Source of the DNA: an uncultured Dehalococcoidia bacterium
GTDB taxonomy: Bacteria; Chloroflexota; Dehalococcoidia; Lucifugimonadales; Australimonadaceae
Assembly: GCA_937901475.1 (NCBI GenBank)
Contig: CALGTL010000053.1
Span: forward strand, 1 to 42,739
DNA: 42,739 nucleotides
Direction: 5' to 3'
Part shown: piece after piece, positions 9,077 to 19,559 of the stretch
Position numbering within the stretch: position 1 is the first letter of the stretch
Layout: each line of letters starts with the position of its first letter
Notes under the pieces: generated by a model
What the model was told of the DNA's origin: nothing
Seen by the model: the letters and a program-made list of their open reading frames with translations, nothing else
The model's database searches: none
Translations under genes and position numbers: made by a program

Positions 9077-11695
9077 CTAATCGCCGACCTGCTGTTGCAA
9101 CTCATACAACTTGTTCAACGCTTCAATCGGGGTGAGTTCATTAATGTTCAGCAATCGCAGCGCCTCAAGCACTGGTGATGGCTCTGGCAACGTAGTCGAA
9201 GCACCGAAGAAATCAAGTTGTTGTTCGGCGGGTTCTCCTGGCAATTTCTTACCGAACTTCTGATTGGCCAGACTATGCTCACTATCCGCACTCCCCATCT
9301 CAAAAGTCGCAAGAAGCTCCCGCGCTCGAGTAACCACTGGGCGTGGCAAGCCAGCCAGCTGCGCCACATGTACACCGTAGCTGCGGTCGGCACCACCAGC
9401 CACGATGCGATGCAGGAACACCACATTCCCATCATCGTCGGAAACAGACACAGAGTAATTGGCCACGCCTGGCAAGCGGTCAGCCAATTCAGTAAGTTCG
9501 TGGTAGTGGGTTGCAAACAGCGTTCGGCAACCCAGTCGAGGGTCGTTGTGGATATGTTCCGCAACAGCTTGCGCAATCGACAGCCCATCGTAAGTCGACG
9601 TGCCACGGCCAATCTCGTCGAGCACTACCAAGGAACGTGAGGTCGCGTGGTGAAGAATAGCGGCGGTCTCCACCATTTCCACCATGAACGTCGACTGGCC
9701 GGCAGCCAAATCATCCTGGAGACCCACGCGAGTAAAGATGCGATCCACCAAACCAACATGACACTCGGAGGCGGGCACGAAGCTACCAATTTGAGCCATC
9801 AGCACAATCAGTGCTGTCTGGCGCAAGTAGGTTGATTTGCCAGCCATGTTCGGCCCGGTGAGTATGATAAGTTGATCGCCATCCGTCGCCATATCGCTAT
9901 CATTAGCGATGAACGATCCTGAAGGCAACATCCGCTCGACCACGGGGTGTCTGCCGTTCTTGATGTGCAATTCCATGCCCTCGTCTAGCGTAGGGCGCAC
10001 GTAAGCGTTCACAGAAGCCGCCTCACCCAGCGAGGCGAACACGTCCACGGAAGCAATGGCCGTCGCGGTCTGCTTGATTCGCGGGGCATCGTCCGAGACT
10101 TGGCGGCACACTTGCCGGTATAGCGCAGCCTCAAGTTCCTCCATGCGCTCACCCGCATTGAGCACCAAGCTCTCGTACTCTTTCAACTCCGGAGTGAAGA
10201 ACCGCTCAGCGTTCACCAATGTCTGCCGGCGAACATAATCACCCGGTACTTTGTCGAGGTTGGATTTGGTGATTTCAAGGTAGTACCCAAAAACTCGGTT
10301 ATAACCCACCTTGAGGTTGGAGATACCAGAGTTTTCGCGCTCACGCCGCTCTAATCCCGCGATATACGTCCTAGCGTCCTTCGAAGCAGACCTAAGTTCA
10401 TCGAGTTCTTTAGAGAAACCTTCGCGGATGATTTTCCCGCTGCCAAGGTCTCCCTGAGGATCATCGGCGATGGCCTCAGTCAGCAGAGCTACGACCTCTT
10501 CACATGGATCGAGCCCAGCGGACAACCAAGCGATCGACGAGCCTTCAATATCCTCGGCCAACAGGTCTTGCAGCGTCGGCACTTGCTCTAAAGAATGCCG
10601 CAGCCCCACTAGCTCACGTGGTATTGCTGCGCCAGCAGCGATACGGTACAGCGCGCGCTCGACGTCCGAGACGTGCTTCATGCAGTCTTGCACCTGCTGG
10701 CGGCGCATTCCGCTTTCTTCCATCCATTCGACCGCATCCTGTCGAAGAGTCAGTTCATCTAAATCAAGGAGTGGTTGACCGACCCAGCGCCGCAACAGCC
10801 GTGCCCCCATCGGAGTCTCCGTTTCATCTAGCACACGCAGCAAGGAGTTATCTAAGGTTCCCTGCCTTCCACCCTCAAACAATTCCAAGTTCCGGCGCGT
10901 CTGGGGATCCAATGCCATGAACGAATTGGTCGAATAGGTGCGCAGTCCCATCAGCAGCGGCAGCGCACTCCTATACGTGTCCCCCAGATAATCCAAGATC
11001 GCAGCTGCTGCCGTGATAGCCAACGGCAGCTTGTCGCAACCAAATGCCTCCAGGCTCGTCACTTGGAAGTGTTCAAGCAATTTACGCCGAGCTAAGGCCG
11101 GGGCGTACCAAGCATCGGGAACAGGCGTAATGATGTATGAGTCGCGGTAATCAGTAACGTATTGCCTGGTGTCTCCAGACACTGGAACCAGCACCTCAGA
11201 TGGTGCCAGTCGAGCAATCTCCTGAGGTAGGGCAGCCAGGCCAACCTGCGTCACGCCAAATTCCCCAGTCGTCACGTCAACGTACGCAATCCCAGCCTCA
11301 ATCTCATTGGTAGCGACCGCGGTTAGGTAGTTGTTGGCACCCTGTTTCAGTAGATTCGGCTCAATGATGGTGCCAGGCGTAACGACCCGCACCACGTCGC
11401 GATCAACCAGCCGCTTACCGTCTGGCACCGAAATCTGCTCACAAATAGCTACTCGATGGCCTTTGCGGATTAGCTTCGCCAAATAACCGTCGAGGGAGTG
11501 ATACGGGATGCCAGCCAGAGGGACAATCTCACCCTGCCCCATGTCGCGTTGAGTGAGCACTATCTCCATGTCGCGGGCCACGATACGAGCGTCTTCATCG
11601 AATGTCTCGTAGAAGTCGCCCATGCGGAACAGAAGCAGCGCATCAGGGTGACGCGCCTTCATTTCGAGATACTGTGTGCGAACCGGGGTAGCCAC
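9077..11695 (-). CDS. mutS: DNA mismatch repair protein MutS
   Basis: TPVRTQYLEMKARHPDALLLFRMGDFYETF, LTGPNMAGKSTYLRQTALIVLMAQIGSFVPA, DEIGRGTSTYDGLSIAQAVAEHI, LFATHYHELTELA. Confidence 0.98.
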   Translation of the reverse strand: MATPVRTQYLEMKARHPDALLLFRMGDFYETFDEDARIVARDMEIVLTQRDMGQGEIVPLAGIPYHSLDGYLAKLIRKGHRVAICEQISVPDGKRLVDRDVVRVVTPGTIIEPNLLKQGANNYLTAVATNEIEAGIAYVDVTTGEFGVTQVGLAALPQEIARLAPSEVLVPVSGDTRQYVTDYRDSYIITPVPDAWYAPALARRKLLEHFQVTSLEAFGCDKLPLAITAAAAILDYLGDTYRSALPLLMGLRTYSTNSFMALDPQTRRNLELFEGGRQGTLDNSLLRVLDETETPMGARLLRRWVGQPLLDLDELTLRQDAVEWMEESGMRRQQVQDCMKHVSDVERALYRIAAGAAIPRELVGLRHSLEQVPTLQDLLAEDIEGSSIAWLSAGLDPCEEVVALLTEAIADDPQGDLGSGKIIREGFSKELDELRSASKDARTYIAGLERRERENSGISNLKVGYNRVFGYYLEITKSNLDKVPGDYVRRQTLVNAERFFTPELKEYESLVLNAGERMEELEAALYRQVCRQVSDDAPRIKQTATAIASVDVFASLGEAASVNAYVRPTLDEGMELHIKNGRHPVVERMLPSGSFIANDSDMATDGDQLIILTGPNMAGKSTYLRQTALIVLMAQIGSFVPASECHVGLVDRIFTRVGLQDDLAAGQSTFMVEMVETAAILHHATSRSLVVLDEIGRGTSTYDGLSIAQAVAEHIHNDPRLGCRTLFATHYHELTELADRLPGVANYSVSVSDDDGNVVFLHRIVAGGADRSYGVHVAQLAGLPRPVVTRARELLATFEMGSADSEHSLANQKFGKKLPGEPAEQQLDFFGASTTLPEPSPVLEALRLLNINELTPIEALNKLYELQQQVGD

Positions 11696-11784
11696 AACCG
11701 AATTCTACGGTCTAGCGGTAGGCTAGACCAGCTACCCCATCCCGCTCTAGCCCCACGTGGGTAGAGAATCCAGGGTAATTGTAC

Positions 11785-12537
11785 CTACTCGTCTTCTTTC
11801 CAGAAGCGCTCGGACTCCACGTGCCATGCTTTGGCTTCAAGGCGTTCAGTCACATCCTCAATCATGCCGGGGTTGCCGCATAGATACACCAAAGTATCTT
11901 CTTTGGGCAGGCTCCACTTAGCCAAGTAATCCTCAACCAGTGTGTTGACTCGACCAGTGGCACCGTTCCATCCCATGTTCCGGTCGGCCTGTGGACGGCT
12001 GACCGTCGGGATGAACGTGATCATCTCCGGGTAGTCTTCGGACAAGCGTTCCAATTCACCGTCATAAACGAATTCATCTTGGTGACTGGCCCCCTCCATC
12101 ACGAAGAAGTGGTGTCCGCGCATTTTCTCATGTATCGCATTGCGAACCATGCTCACGAACGGGGCAACACCAGTAACAGTGCCGACCAGAACATGATTAT
12201 GGTACTTAGGTTGAAACACGAAAATACCTTTTGCCTTCGGTCGCATCGACACGGACTCGCCAACGTGTTGTCCCCAGAGAAGTGGAGTCAGTTTACCGCC
12301 GTGTTCCGGCAGCACGTGCTCAATGAACAGCTCAATCATGCTCTCGTGTGGTGCTGAAGCAATTGAATATGGACGTTCGAGGCCTCCAGTGCCAATTGTG
12401 ATGTACTGCCCAGGTTTGAAGTTGAACGGTACTTCCGGCCTCAGCCAGATCAGAAACAGATCTTCGGCAACTTCCTGCTTCTTTGCAATCCAAGCCTTCG
12501 GCAACTTGGCTAGGCGGTCCATCTGTTGCTCAGTCAT
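11785..12537 (-). CDS. Ferredoxin/flavodoxin-NADP reductase-like FAD/NAD(P)-binding oxidoreductase
   Basis: FKPGQYITIGTGGLERPYSIASAPHE (FAD motif RPYS), VGTVTGVAPFVSMVRNAI, VYLCGNPGMIEDV; overlaps the upstream nuoG-like ORF. Confidence 0.88.
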   Translation of the reverse strand: MTEQQMDRLAKLPKAWIAKKQEVAEDLFLIWLRPEVPFNFKPGQYITIGTGGLERPYSIASAPHESMIELFIEHVLPEHGGKLTPLLWGQHVGESVSMRPKAKGIFVFQPKYHNHVLVGTVTGVAPFVSMVRNAIHEKMRGHHFFVMEGASHQDEFVYDGELERLSEDYPEMITFIPTVSRPQADRNMGWNGATGRVNTLVEDYLAKWSLPKEDTLVYLCGNPGMIEDVTERLEAKAWHVESERFWKEDE

Positions 12538-15379
12538 TCGTTCCTCGCTTCTCCACGCGGACAGGCAACGTACGCATCCGCGGCAGATGATTCATTGGGT
12601 CAGGCCCATCGCTCGCCTGTACATCTGCTGCAAGCTCCCCAAACAGTGTAGTCAGAGAAATCATTCCCCGCTGCATAGCCTCCGAAATCTTTGCTATGCC
12701 ATCGTAGGTCGCTCCAGATTCGGTCACCAATGAGATGAGCTCGTCTTCTTCAATATCCAATTCCTTCAAGTCAAGCGGGCTCATCTCAAAGTGCTCGATA
12801 CGAGTCACTCTGTTCAGTCCCTTTTCGGCCGAAATGTGTGCGTCGCGCACTTCTTGTGAAAGAACGCGCCCGCGTGCCAGCGTCAGCGCGAAACCGTCAG
12901 GGTTCTGAGGGCGCTCATCCCATGTCAGCGTAGCCAGTGATGCCTTACCCCTGCGGAAGCCGTCACTGTACAGCAGTGGTGTTCCTGGTTCAGTCGATGA
13001 CAAGCACGGCCATTGAAGTCCGTGGTAAACGACATCAGAGTAGAGCACCTGGGTGGGCAACGGATTATCGTTGCTCGGTTTCTCGGTAACGTGGCCTTCA
13101 TTGAGGAGGCGCTCATAAGAGACTCCGCGGTATTCTTTCACTGTCTCAACCACTTCGGCGAGCGCTGCGTCGGGGTCAACGTTAGTGAATCCTTGTGCCC
13201 CCATAGCTGTAGCGATGGTGGAGACCGTGAATAGATCAGAACGCGCATCGCCCTTCTTAGGAGTGAGCACCGGGCGCAGCGGCTGAACACGGCGCTCCAG
13301 ATTAGTAATGGTCCCTTGCTTTTCTAGCGACTGGAGTGCAGGAAAAACAACGTCTGCTCTTGATGCGATTTCAGACATGAAACCATCACTCACCGCAAGG
13401 AACTCAAGCTTATCCAGCGAAGCGCTTACGTCACCAAAAGTACCGTCCTCGTAGTGAGTGTGGTCACCCAGCAGCAACATTGCCTTAATTCGCCCATCCC
13501 GTGCGCCAGCGAACATCTCAGCAGCACCAAACCCAGGAGTGGTCGGCACTGGAGCGTGCCACAGGTCTTGGAAACGCCCTCTGCTGTCTACATGGCCCAC
13601 CAGCAAATGGCCAGGCAGTGCATTCGGCACCGCGCCCATGTCATAGGCTCCCTGCTCGTTAGCACCTTGGTACAACGGCATCACTCCTGCGTTCGGCACT
13701 CCCACGTTACCGGTAACCAGCGCGAGGTTCGCGATAGCTTTCGTCGCGCTCAAGAGATTGCCAGATACTGCCCCTTCAAGGCCGAACAGCACAGCCGCAG
13801 GTCCGCTCGTAGCGTATATGTAGGCTGCTCGCTCGATTTGCTCTACAGTCACGCCAGTCTGGGCAGCGACGGCTTCCCGCGTGAAAGGCTCAAGTGAAAC
13901 ACGCATTTCACCCCAGCCATCGCAGCGTGAGATCACATGGTCCTCATCGGCGACATGAGACTCGATTACAGCGCGAAGCAGGCCACCGAGCAGCGCATTG
14001 ACCGTGCCCGGGAACGGACGCAGCCATAGATCTGCATACCGGGTCAATTCCACCTCGCGGTCGTCAATCACAATCAATTTCTGCGTGCCAGCACGCACTG
14101 CCTGCTTGATGGCAACAGCAGCTACATTCTGTTCTTCGGTGATGTTGGCCCCTATGACCATAGAAACAGATGCCCCGCGAAGGTCATCAAAGCTCATCGT
14201 ACCTGCGGCGTAGCCAAACGACTCCAACAACGCCGAGCTCATCTCCGGATGGTCGTTGGAAGCCACATCAACGTTGTTTGAGCGCATGACCACACGAGCG
14301 AACTTCTGCGAGACATACATCTCCTCATTGGTATCACGAGGTGAAACCACGAGGCCGAAATGTTCTCCCTTGTGCTGTTCTAGGCCTTCCGCCGCAAATC
14401 GCACGGCCTCATCCCAGGTAGCCTCTACCAAGACGCCCGAGCGGCGGATCATTGGTTGAGTGAGACGTCGCTTGTCATTCACGTAGTCGAATCCGAATTT
14501 CCCCTGAAAGCATGCCTGCCCCAGATTCACAGGAGCGTTCAACTCCGGAATTGCTCGAATCGCTTTCTCCCAACGATTGACCTCGTAGGTCATCGTGCAG
14601 CCCACAGGGCACTCCGTGCAAATAGTCTGTTCCGTGCGCGCTGCTCTTTCCCACTTGTACTGAGTCTCAGTTAGCGCACCCACAGGGCAAACATCAATGC
14701 ATGCCCCGCAAAATTCGCATCCGGACTCCAGAAGTGAATCCCCGAAAAGCGTGCCTACCAAAACCTGGCCTGCCCGCTCGGTCAGCGCCAGCGCAACGTC
14801 ACCGCGAAGCTCGTCACAAGCCCGCACGCACCGAGCACATACGATACACAGGTTGTAGTCACGGTCGTAGAATGGGTCTTTCGTTTCCACCTGTAGATTG
14901 CGACCTACAAAGTTCAGCGGAGACGTCAATCCCTGCGTGTGGTGACGTGTAGTGTCCTTGAGTTCGCAGCGCTCATTCTTAGGGCATGTCACGCACCGGT
15001 CAGTCACGTCAACGTTGCGTAGACAAATATCCTGAGGGCCACACAACTCAACGCGGTGGCAGGTCAAGCACCCGTGAGGATGCTCCGAAAGCAACAAGTC
15101 CAGTGTTGTATCACGCACCGCCTCTGCCGCTGCAGGCTTGGTGTTGATTACCATGCCGTCGTTGGCAGGTAGCGTGCATGCTGCCGGCGTACCCCGCCCT
15201 CCCTCGACCTCGACGACACACATTCGACATGCGCCGTAAGGTTTCATACCAGGGTGGTAGCACAGAAACGGGATATAAATTCCCGCATCATTTGCCGCTT
15301 GGATAACCATTTTCCCAGGAGTGGTTTGCACCTCTTGCCCGTCGATAGTGATCGTGATTGTCGTTAGGGCTTCTACCAT
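12530..15379 (-). CDS. NuoG/formate-dehydrogenase-alpha-like iron-sulfur molybdopterin oxidoreductase subunit
   Basis: N-terminal 2Fe-2S (CYHPGMKPYGACRMCVVEVEG...C), HPHGCLTCHRVELCGPQDIC, two 4Fe-4S motifs (CIVCARCVRAC; CEFCGACIDVCPVGAL), CTECPVGCTMTYEV, then a molybdopterin-oxidoreductase-like domain. ATG at 15379 overlaps the stop of the nuoF-like gene. Confidence 0.88.
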   Translation of the reverse strand: MVEALTTITITIDGQEVQTTPGKMVIQAANDAGIYIPFLCYHPGMKPYGACRMCVVEVEGGRGTPAACTLPANDGMVINTKPAAAEAVRDTTLDLLLSEHPHGCLTCHRVELCGPQDICLRNVDVTDRCVTCPKNERCELKDTTRHHTQGLTSPLNFVGRNLQVETKDPFYDRDYNLCIVCARCVRACDELRGDVALALTERAGQVLVGTLFGDSLLESGCEFCGACIDVCPVGALTETQYKWERAARTEQTICTECPVGCTMTYEVNRWEKAIRAIPELNAPVNLGQACFQGKFGFDYVNDKRRLTQPMIRRSGVLVEATWDEAVRFAAEGLEQHKGEHFGLVVSPRDTNEEMYVSQKFARVVMRSNNVDVASNDHPEMSSALLESFGYAAGTMSFDDLRGASVSMVIGANITEEQNVAAVAIKQAVRAGTQKLIVIDDREVELTRYADLWLRPFPGTVNALLGGLLRAVIESHVADEDHVISRCDGWGEMRVSLEPFTREAVAAQTGVTVEQIERAAYIYATSGPAAVLFGLEGAVSGNLLSATKAIANLALVTGNVGVPNAGVMPLYQGANEQGAYDMGAVPNALPGHLLVGHVDSRGRFQDLWHAPVPTTPGFGAAEMFAGARDGRIKAMLLLGDHTHYEDGTFGDVSASLDKLEFLAVSDGFMSEIASRADVVFPALQSLEKQGTITNLERRVQPLRPVLTPKKGDARSDLFTVSTIATAMGAQGFTNVDPDAALAEVVETVKEYRGVSYERLLNEGHVTEKPSNDNPLPTQVLYSDVVYHGLQWPCLSSTEPGTPLLYSDGFRRGKASLATLTWDERPQNPDGFALTLARGRVLSQEVRDAHISAEKGLNRVTRIEHFEMSPLDLKELDIEEDELISLVTESGATYDGIAKISEAMQRGMISLTTLFGELAADVQASDGPDPMNHLPRMRTLPVRVEKRGTND

Positions 15380-17175
15380 CAATCAGCCTCCGGTGCGGCA
15401 CTCTTAAGCGCCACCGGTTCAATATTCACCACAAAATCAAGCTTCACCGCAGCAGTCGGGGTTTCGCTTTCAGTATGAGCCCCTCTTCGCGTCGTCAGTG
15501 GTCCGACGAAAGGAGCTATAGGGAGAGTGCTGTACCCTCCCATCTGAGCGAGGAACTCATCACCGAAATGTTTCAACGCGGAGTCCACAGGGTTATAACC
15601 AAGCTGTCCGTGACCACACAGCGATCCTGCACGAAGATTCGCCCCGATACGTGCCATGAGGCTCATATCTCCATCACGGGAGTCCCCCGCACATATTCGA
15701 TCAAACACGTCCAGCAAATGAGAGGTCCCGAGCCTGCAAGGGAAACACTTACCGCACGACTCCATTTGGTCGAACGCTAGCAGGTTACGAACCAAATCAA
15801 CCACTGAACGAGTCTCGTTACAGACAATAAGGCCACCTGAGCCAAACATCGCTCCAGAAGCAGCCATCACGTCATAGTCTAGAACCATGTCCAGCTGGTC
15901 AGCCGGCAACACGCCCCCGAGTGGCCCCCCGGTCTGGAGGAATTTGATCGGCTTACCATCAGGATCTCCACCGCCAAGGTCCTCGACGACTTGCCGCATG
16001 GTCAGGCCGAACGGAATCTCGACAAGTCCTGGGTAACGGATATCACCAGACAGGCAAGCGATAGCTGTACCGGCGGACTTTTCTGTTCCGATGCTGTTGA
16101 ACCAAGTGGCTCCGCGTCGAACGATTTCAGGTACGTAGCTAATCGTTTTAATGTTGTTTATATTGGATGGTTTACCCCATACGCCGTACGCAGCGGGGAA
16201 CGGCGGTCGAAAGCGAGGCATTGACCGCTTCCCTTCGACTGCCTCCATTAACGCTGTTTCTTCTCCTGCTACGTAGGACTCACCAACTAGTGAGACCTCA
16301 ATATCAAATGAGAAGTCGGTGCCCATGACACGTTGGCCAAGAATTCCATTGGCGTAGCACGCGCTTATCGCTGCCCGTGTTCGGTCAATAGGAGAGTCGT
16401 TGCCATGGCGGATGAAAACAATGCCGTTAGATGACCCGGTCGCGTAGCCAGCGATGATGCATCCTTCGATGAGCGTCAGGGGGTCGGTGTCCAAAATTGT
16501 CTTATCATTGAAAGCACCAGGATCACCCTCTTCGCAGTTGCAGAGAATGTACTTGATAGGCGACGGGTTCCCGGAAAGGAATCCCCATTTCGTGCCGGTA
16601 GAAAATGCAGCCCCACCGCGACCTCGTAGGCCGGAGTCCCGTATTACTTGCACGACCTCGTCGGGCTGCATTTCGCTGAGCGCCTTGTCGAGCCCTGCGA
16701 AGCCGCCTCGCGCGATGTAGTGATGGAGGTTCGCAGGCTCTATCTCACCCGCATTCCGCAAAGCAATGCGCACTTGATGTTGCATCATCGGCAAATCTTC
16801 GCGACGAGGCATGCCAGGAACATCCCCGTCCACTGAGGCCAGCGCCAACTCCACAACTGGTGCTCCGCCCTTGATATGCCGATCTAGGATTTCCGGCACA
16901 CGCTCAGGCCCCAGGTTTCCATAAAGGACCCGCGCTCCTCCTGGCATGGAGACGTCAACGAGCGGCTCAGCGTAGCAAAGGCCCGTAGTACCAACCTCCG
17001 ATATTGTTACTTGAATACCTGACAAACCCACGTGATCTCGTAACGCCTGGAGCGTATCGCGGGCTCCCGCAGCTGTGCCCATCATGCCAGTGCTTACACG
17101 AATCCAGGGGCGAGTTTTTAGATCAGCCCAGCTATCCGTGGCGACATCGAGCAGGCGTTCAAAGACCTCAGTCAT
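15379..17175 (-). CDS. NuoF-like NADH-binding subunit
   Basis: RGRGGAAFSTGTKWGFLSG, CNCEEGDPGAFNDKTILDTDP, GAGxxY-type region EVSLVGESYVAGEETALMEAVEGKR, ESCGKCFPCRLGT. Likely start MTEVFERL (17175) rather than 17190. Confidence 0.93.
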   Translation of the reverse strand: MTEVFERLLDVATDSWADLKTRPWIRVSTGMMGTAAGARDTLQALRDHVGLSGIQVTISEVGTTGLCYAEPLVDVSMPGGARVLYGNLGPERVPEILDRHIKGGAPVVELALASVDGDVPGMPRREDLPMMQHQVRIALRNAGEIEPANLHHYIARGGFAGLDKALSEMQPDEVVQVIRDSGLRGRGGAAFSTGTKWGFLSGNPSPIKYILCNCEEGDPGAFNDKTILDTDPLTLIEGCIIAGYATGSSNGIVFIRHGNDSPIDRTRAAISACYANGILGQRVMGTDFSFDIEVSLVGESYVAGEETALMEAVEGKRSMPRFRPPFPAAYGVWGKPSNINNIKTISYVPEIVRRGATWFNSIGTEKSAGTAIACLSGDIRYPGLVEIPFGLTMRQVVEDLGGGDPDGKPIKFLQTGGPLGGVLPADQLDMVLDYDVMAASGAMFGSGGLIVCNETRSVVDLVRNLLAFDQMESCGKCFPCRLGTSHLLDVFDRICAGDSRDGDMSLMARIGANLRAGSLCGHGQLGYNPVDSALKHFGDEFLAQMGGYSTLPIAPFVGPLTTRRGAHTESETPTAAVKLDFVVNIEPVALKSAAPEAD

Positions 17176-17782
17176 TCTTAGCCTCCGCACTCCGCTGCCG
17201 ACCGGCTAAAGGCACCTGGTCAGCTGGAGCAGGCTCGTTTTCACTTTCAGCGGTAATGGCTGCATCGGTGGCCTTGATGCACTCAACCAAATGGATTGCT
17301 TTGTCCAGCGACATGTGCCCAGCGAGTTCTTCGTCGAAGCTCATAGCTGGTCCGTGTGCGCAAACACCCAAGCACGTATTGAGCTTGAGTGAAATCAACC
17401 CATCTTCGGTCTCGCCTTCGTTGTTGAGCCCTAAGTGAGGGAGCAAGCCTTGGAGCATATGCTGTGCACCAAGAATATGACACGTGGGGCCCCAGCAAAG
17501 CTCGACTTTATGACGATTTGGAGGCGTGAACCGGAAGTTGGGGTAGAAAGAGGCTATGCCCCATACGGCATTGGCACTCGCGGTCATCCGGTGCGCGACT
17601 TCGTCGATAGCCTCAGCAGGCAGATAGCCAAGTTCATCTTGGACAGCTAGCAGAGAGGACAAAATGGTCACAGTGGTTGCTGGCTGCTTCGAAATTGCAT
17701 CGCGTGCTCGCCCTCGAAGCGAATTGCTCGCTCCGTCCGTGTCGATCCCGCTCGAAGCAGGGGTATCTGGCTTGGACATCAT
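17168..17782 (-). CDS. NuoE-like thioredoxin-fold 2Fe-2S subunit
   Basis: LLAVQDELGYLPAEAIDEVAHRM, VELCWGPTCHILGAQHML, LNTCLGVCAHGPAMSFDEEL (CxxxxC...CxxxC pattern). Confidence 0.92.
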   Translation of the reverse strand: MMSKPDTPASSGIDTDGASNSLRGRARDAISKQPATTVTILSSLLAVQDELGYLPAEAIDEVAHRMTASANAVWGIASFYPNFRFTPPNRHKVELCWGPTCHILGAQHMLQGLLPHLGLNNEGETEDGLISLKLNTCLGVCAHGPAMSFDEELAGHMSLDKAIHLVECIKATDAAITAESENEPAPADQVPLAGRQRSAEAKND

Positions 17783-17891
17783 TGTCCCTCAGCACGCCTA
17801 GACAAAGTTCGTGAATTTCTGCACTAATGACACACTCGAATAGTAGCACGCACATCTGAACACTCACAAGGTAAGTGCGCTCGAGGCGTGG

Positions 17892-19514
17892 CTATGCCCC
17901 GCGAAAACGGAGCTGCGTGGCCACCATTAACTCTTGATGGACCAGCTTCACGCTAGTCATACCCGGGATTGCTTTGATATCAGCGAGCATAGCGTCCGTG
18001 AGGGGGTCATCGAACCCAACGACCATGGTTGCATTGCCTCGCGGAGAGTCTCGGCCGACCTCCATGAAGCTAATGTTGGCGTCATGGGAACCTGCGATGG
18101 TGCCGACCCTACCAATCATTCCCGGTTGATCAACCTGTGAAGTGAATAACATGTAAGGAGCGTTGGGCTCCATGTCCAAATAGAAGTCATTAATCCTCAG
18201 GAGGTGCACTCGCCCATTTGCGGACGTACCACCAAGGTACATCGTGCCTGTACTCGTACGAACTTCTACACCCACGTAGTTAGAGTACACAGCGAGAGCT
18301 TCAGATTCGCGCTCTTGCACTAAGTTGATGCCTCTCTCCTTGGCAATTAAAGGAGCATTGACGAGATTAACCCGAACGTCAGAACTGTCAGCGAGCACTC
18401 CTACAAGGGCCGCAGCGCCAATAATTGATGTGTCATGCTCTGCGATATCGCCCACGACATTGATAGAGACCGTGTCTAGTTGGCCTTCTGAAAGTTGGAT
18501 TGCGAGACGTCCCATAAGCATTGCCACGGGAATATAAGGACTCAGAGCCTCACGCACCGCTGCAGGGACGAACGGTACGTTAATAGTGTACGGAGCAGCT
18601 TCTCCCTTGAGCACAGCCATGACCTGGTCGACAACCTCAATGGCTACCTCAACTTGGGCTTCCTCAGTAGAAGCGCCAAGGTGAGGAGTCATAATCAAGT
18701 TATCGTTGCTGAGCAGCGGCATTTCTTTGGGGGGTTCGCTAGTAAAGACATCCAGCGCTGCGCCCGCGACATCGCCATTCTTCAGTGCAGTGTTCAGCAA
18801 TTCCTCATCAACCAAGCCGCCTCGGGCAGCGTTGATAATCCGTACGCCTTTCTTTAGCTTCTTGAACTCAGGCGCACCGAGGAGGCTTTTAGCACCTGCA
18901 GTGAGCGGAGTGTGAATGGAGATGTAATCCGGCTCAGAAACCAATCGGTTCATATCAACTAGCTCTACCCCCATAGAGCGTGCACGCTCCTCGGCGACAT
19001 AGGGGTCGAATGCCAACACGTTCATACCAAAGGCAACTGCCCTCTTGGCAACCTCGGAGCCAACTTTCCCAAGCCCGATGACACCGAGAGTCTTGCCGCG
19101 AAGCTCAACTCCCATGAACTTACTGCGGGTCCACTCACCACGGCGCATCGAAGCGTCTGCTTGCACGACGTTACGCGACAGCGACATCATCAGTGCGAAT
19201 GCATGTTCAGCAGCAGCGATGGTATTGCCAGTGGGGGCATTAACTACAGCGATGCCGTGACCAGTTGCCGCGTCAAGGTCGATATTGTCGACTCCAACCC
19301 CCGCACGACCAACGACCTGAAGGCGCGTAGCCTTCTCGATGATGGACGCAGTGACTTTAGTTTCGCTGCGGACAATCAGCGCGTCGTATTCGCCGATGAT
19401 TGGTTCGAGATCTTCGGGTTTGAGGCCAGTTTTAACGTCGACCTCGTGGCCAGCGGCTCTGAGCCGCTCCACGCCCGCGTTGTCAATTGGATCTGAGACT
19501 AGAACGCGCGCCAT
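17892..19514 (-). CDS. serA: D-3-phosphoglycerate dehydrogenase
   Basis: MARVLVSDPIDNAGVERLRAAGHEVDVKTGL..., VGRAGVGVDNIDLDAAT, GKTLGVIGLGKVGSEVAKRA, NAARGGLVDEELL, C-terminal ASB and ACT-type domains. Confidence 0.96.
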   Translation of the reverse strand: MARVLVSDPIDNAGVERLRAAGHEVDVKTGLKPEDLEPIIGEYDALIVRSETKVTASIIEKATRLQVVGRAGVGVDNIDLDAATGHGIAVVNAPTGNTIAAAEHAFALMMSLSRNVVQADASMRRGEWTRSKFMGVELRGKTLGVIGLGKVGSEVAKRAVAFGMNVLAFDPYVAEERARSMGVELVDMNRLVSEPDYISIHTPLTAGAKSLLGAPEFKKLKKGVRIINAARGGLVDEELLNTALKNGDVAGAALDVFTSEPPKEMPLLSNDNLIMTPHLGASTEEAQVEVAIEVVDQVMAVLKGEAAPYTINVPFVPAAVREALSPYIPVAMLMGRLAIQLSEGQLDTVSINVVGDIAEHDTSIIGAAALVGVLADSSDVRVNLVNAPLIAKERGINLVQERESEALAVYSNYVGVEVRTSTGTMYLGGTSANGRVHLLRINDFYLDMEPNAPYMLFTSQVDQPGMIGRVGTIAGSHDANISFMEVGRDSPRGNATMVVGFDDPLTDAMLADIKAIPGMTSVKLVHQELMVATQLRFRGA

Positions 19515-19559
19515 GTCTATCTCCAGGGGAGAGGATTTTGGGGAGGAGGAGGGGGCTCT

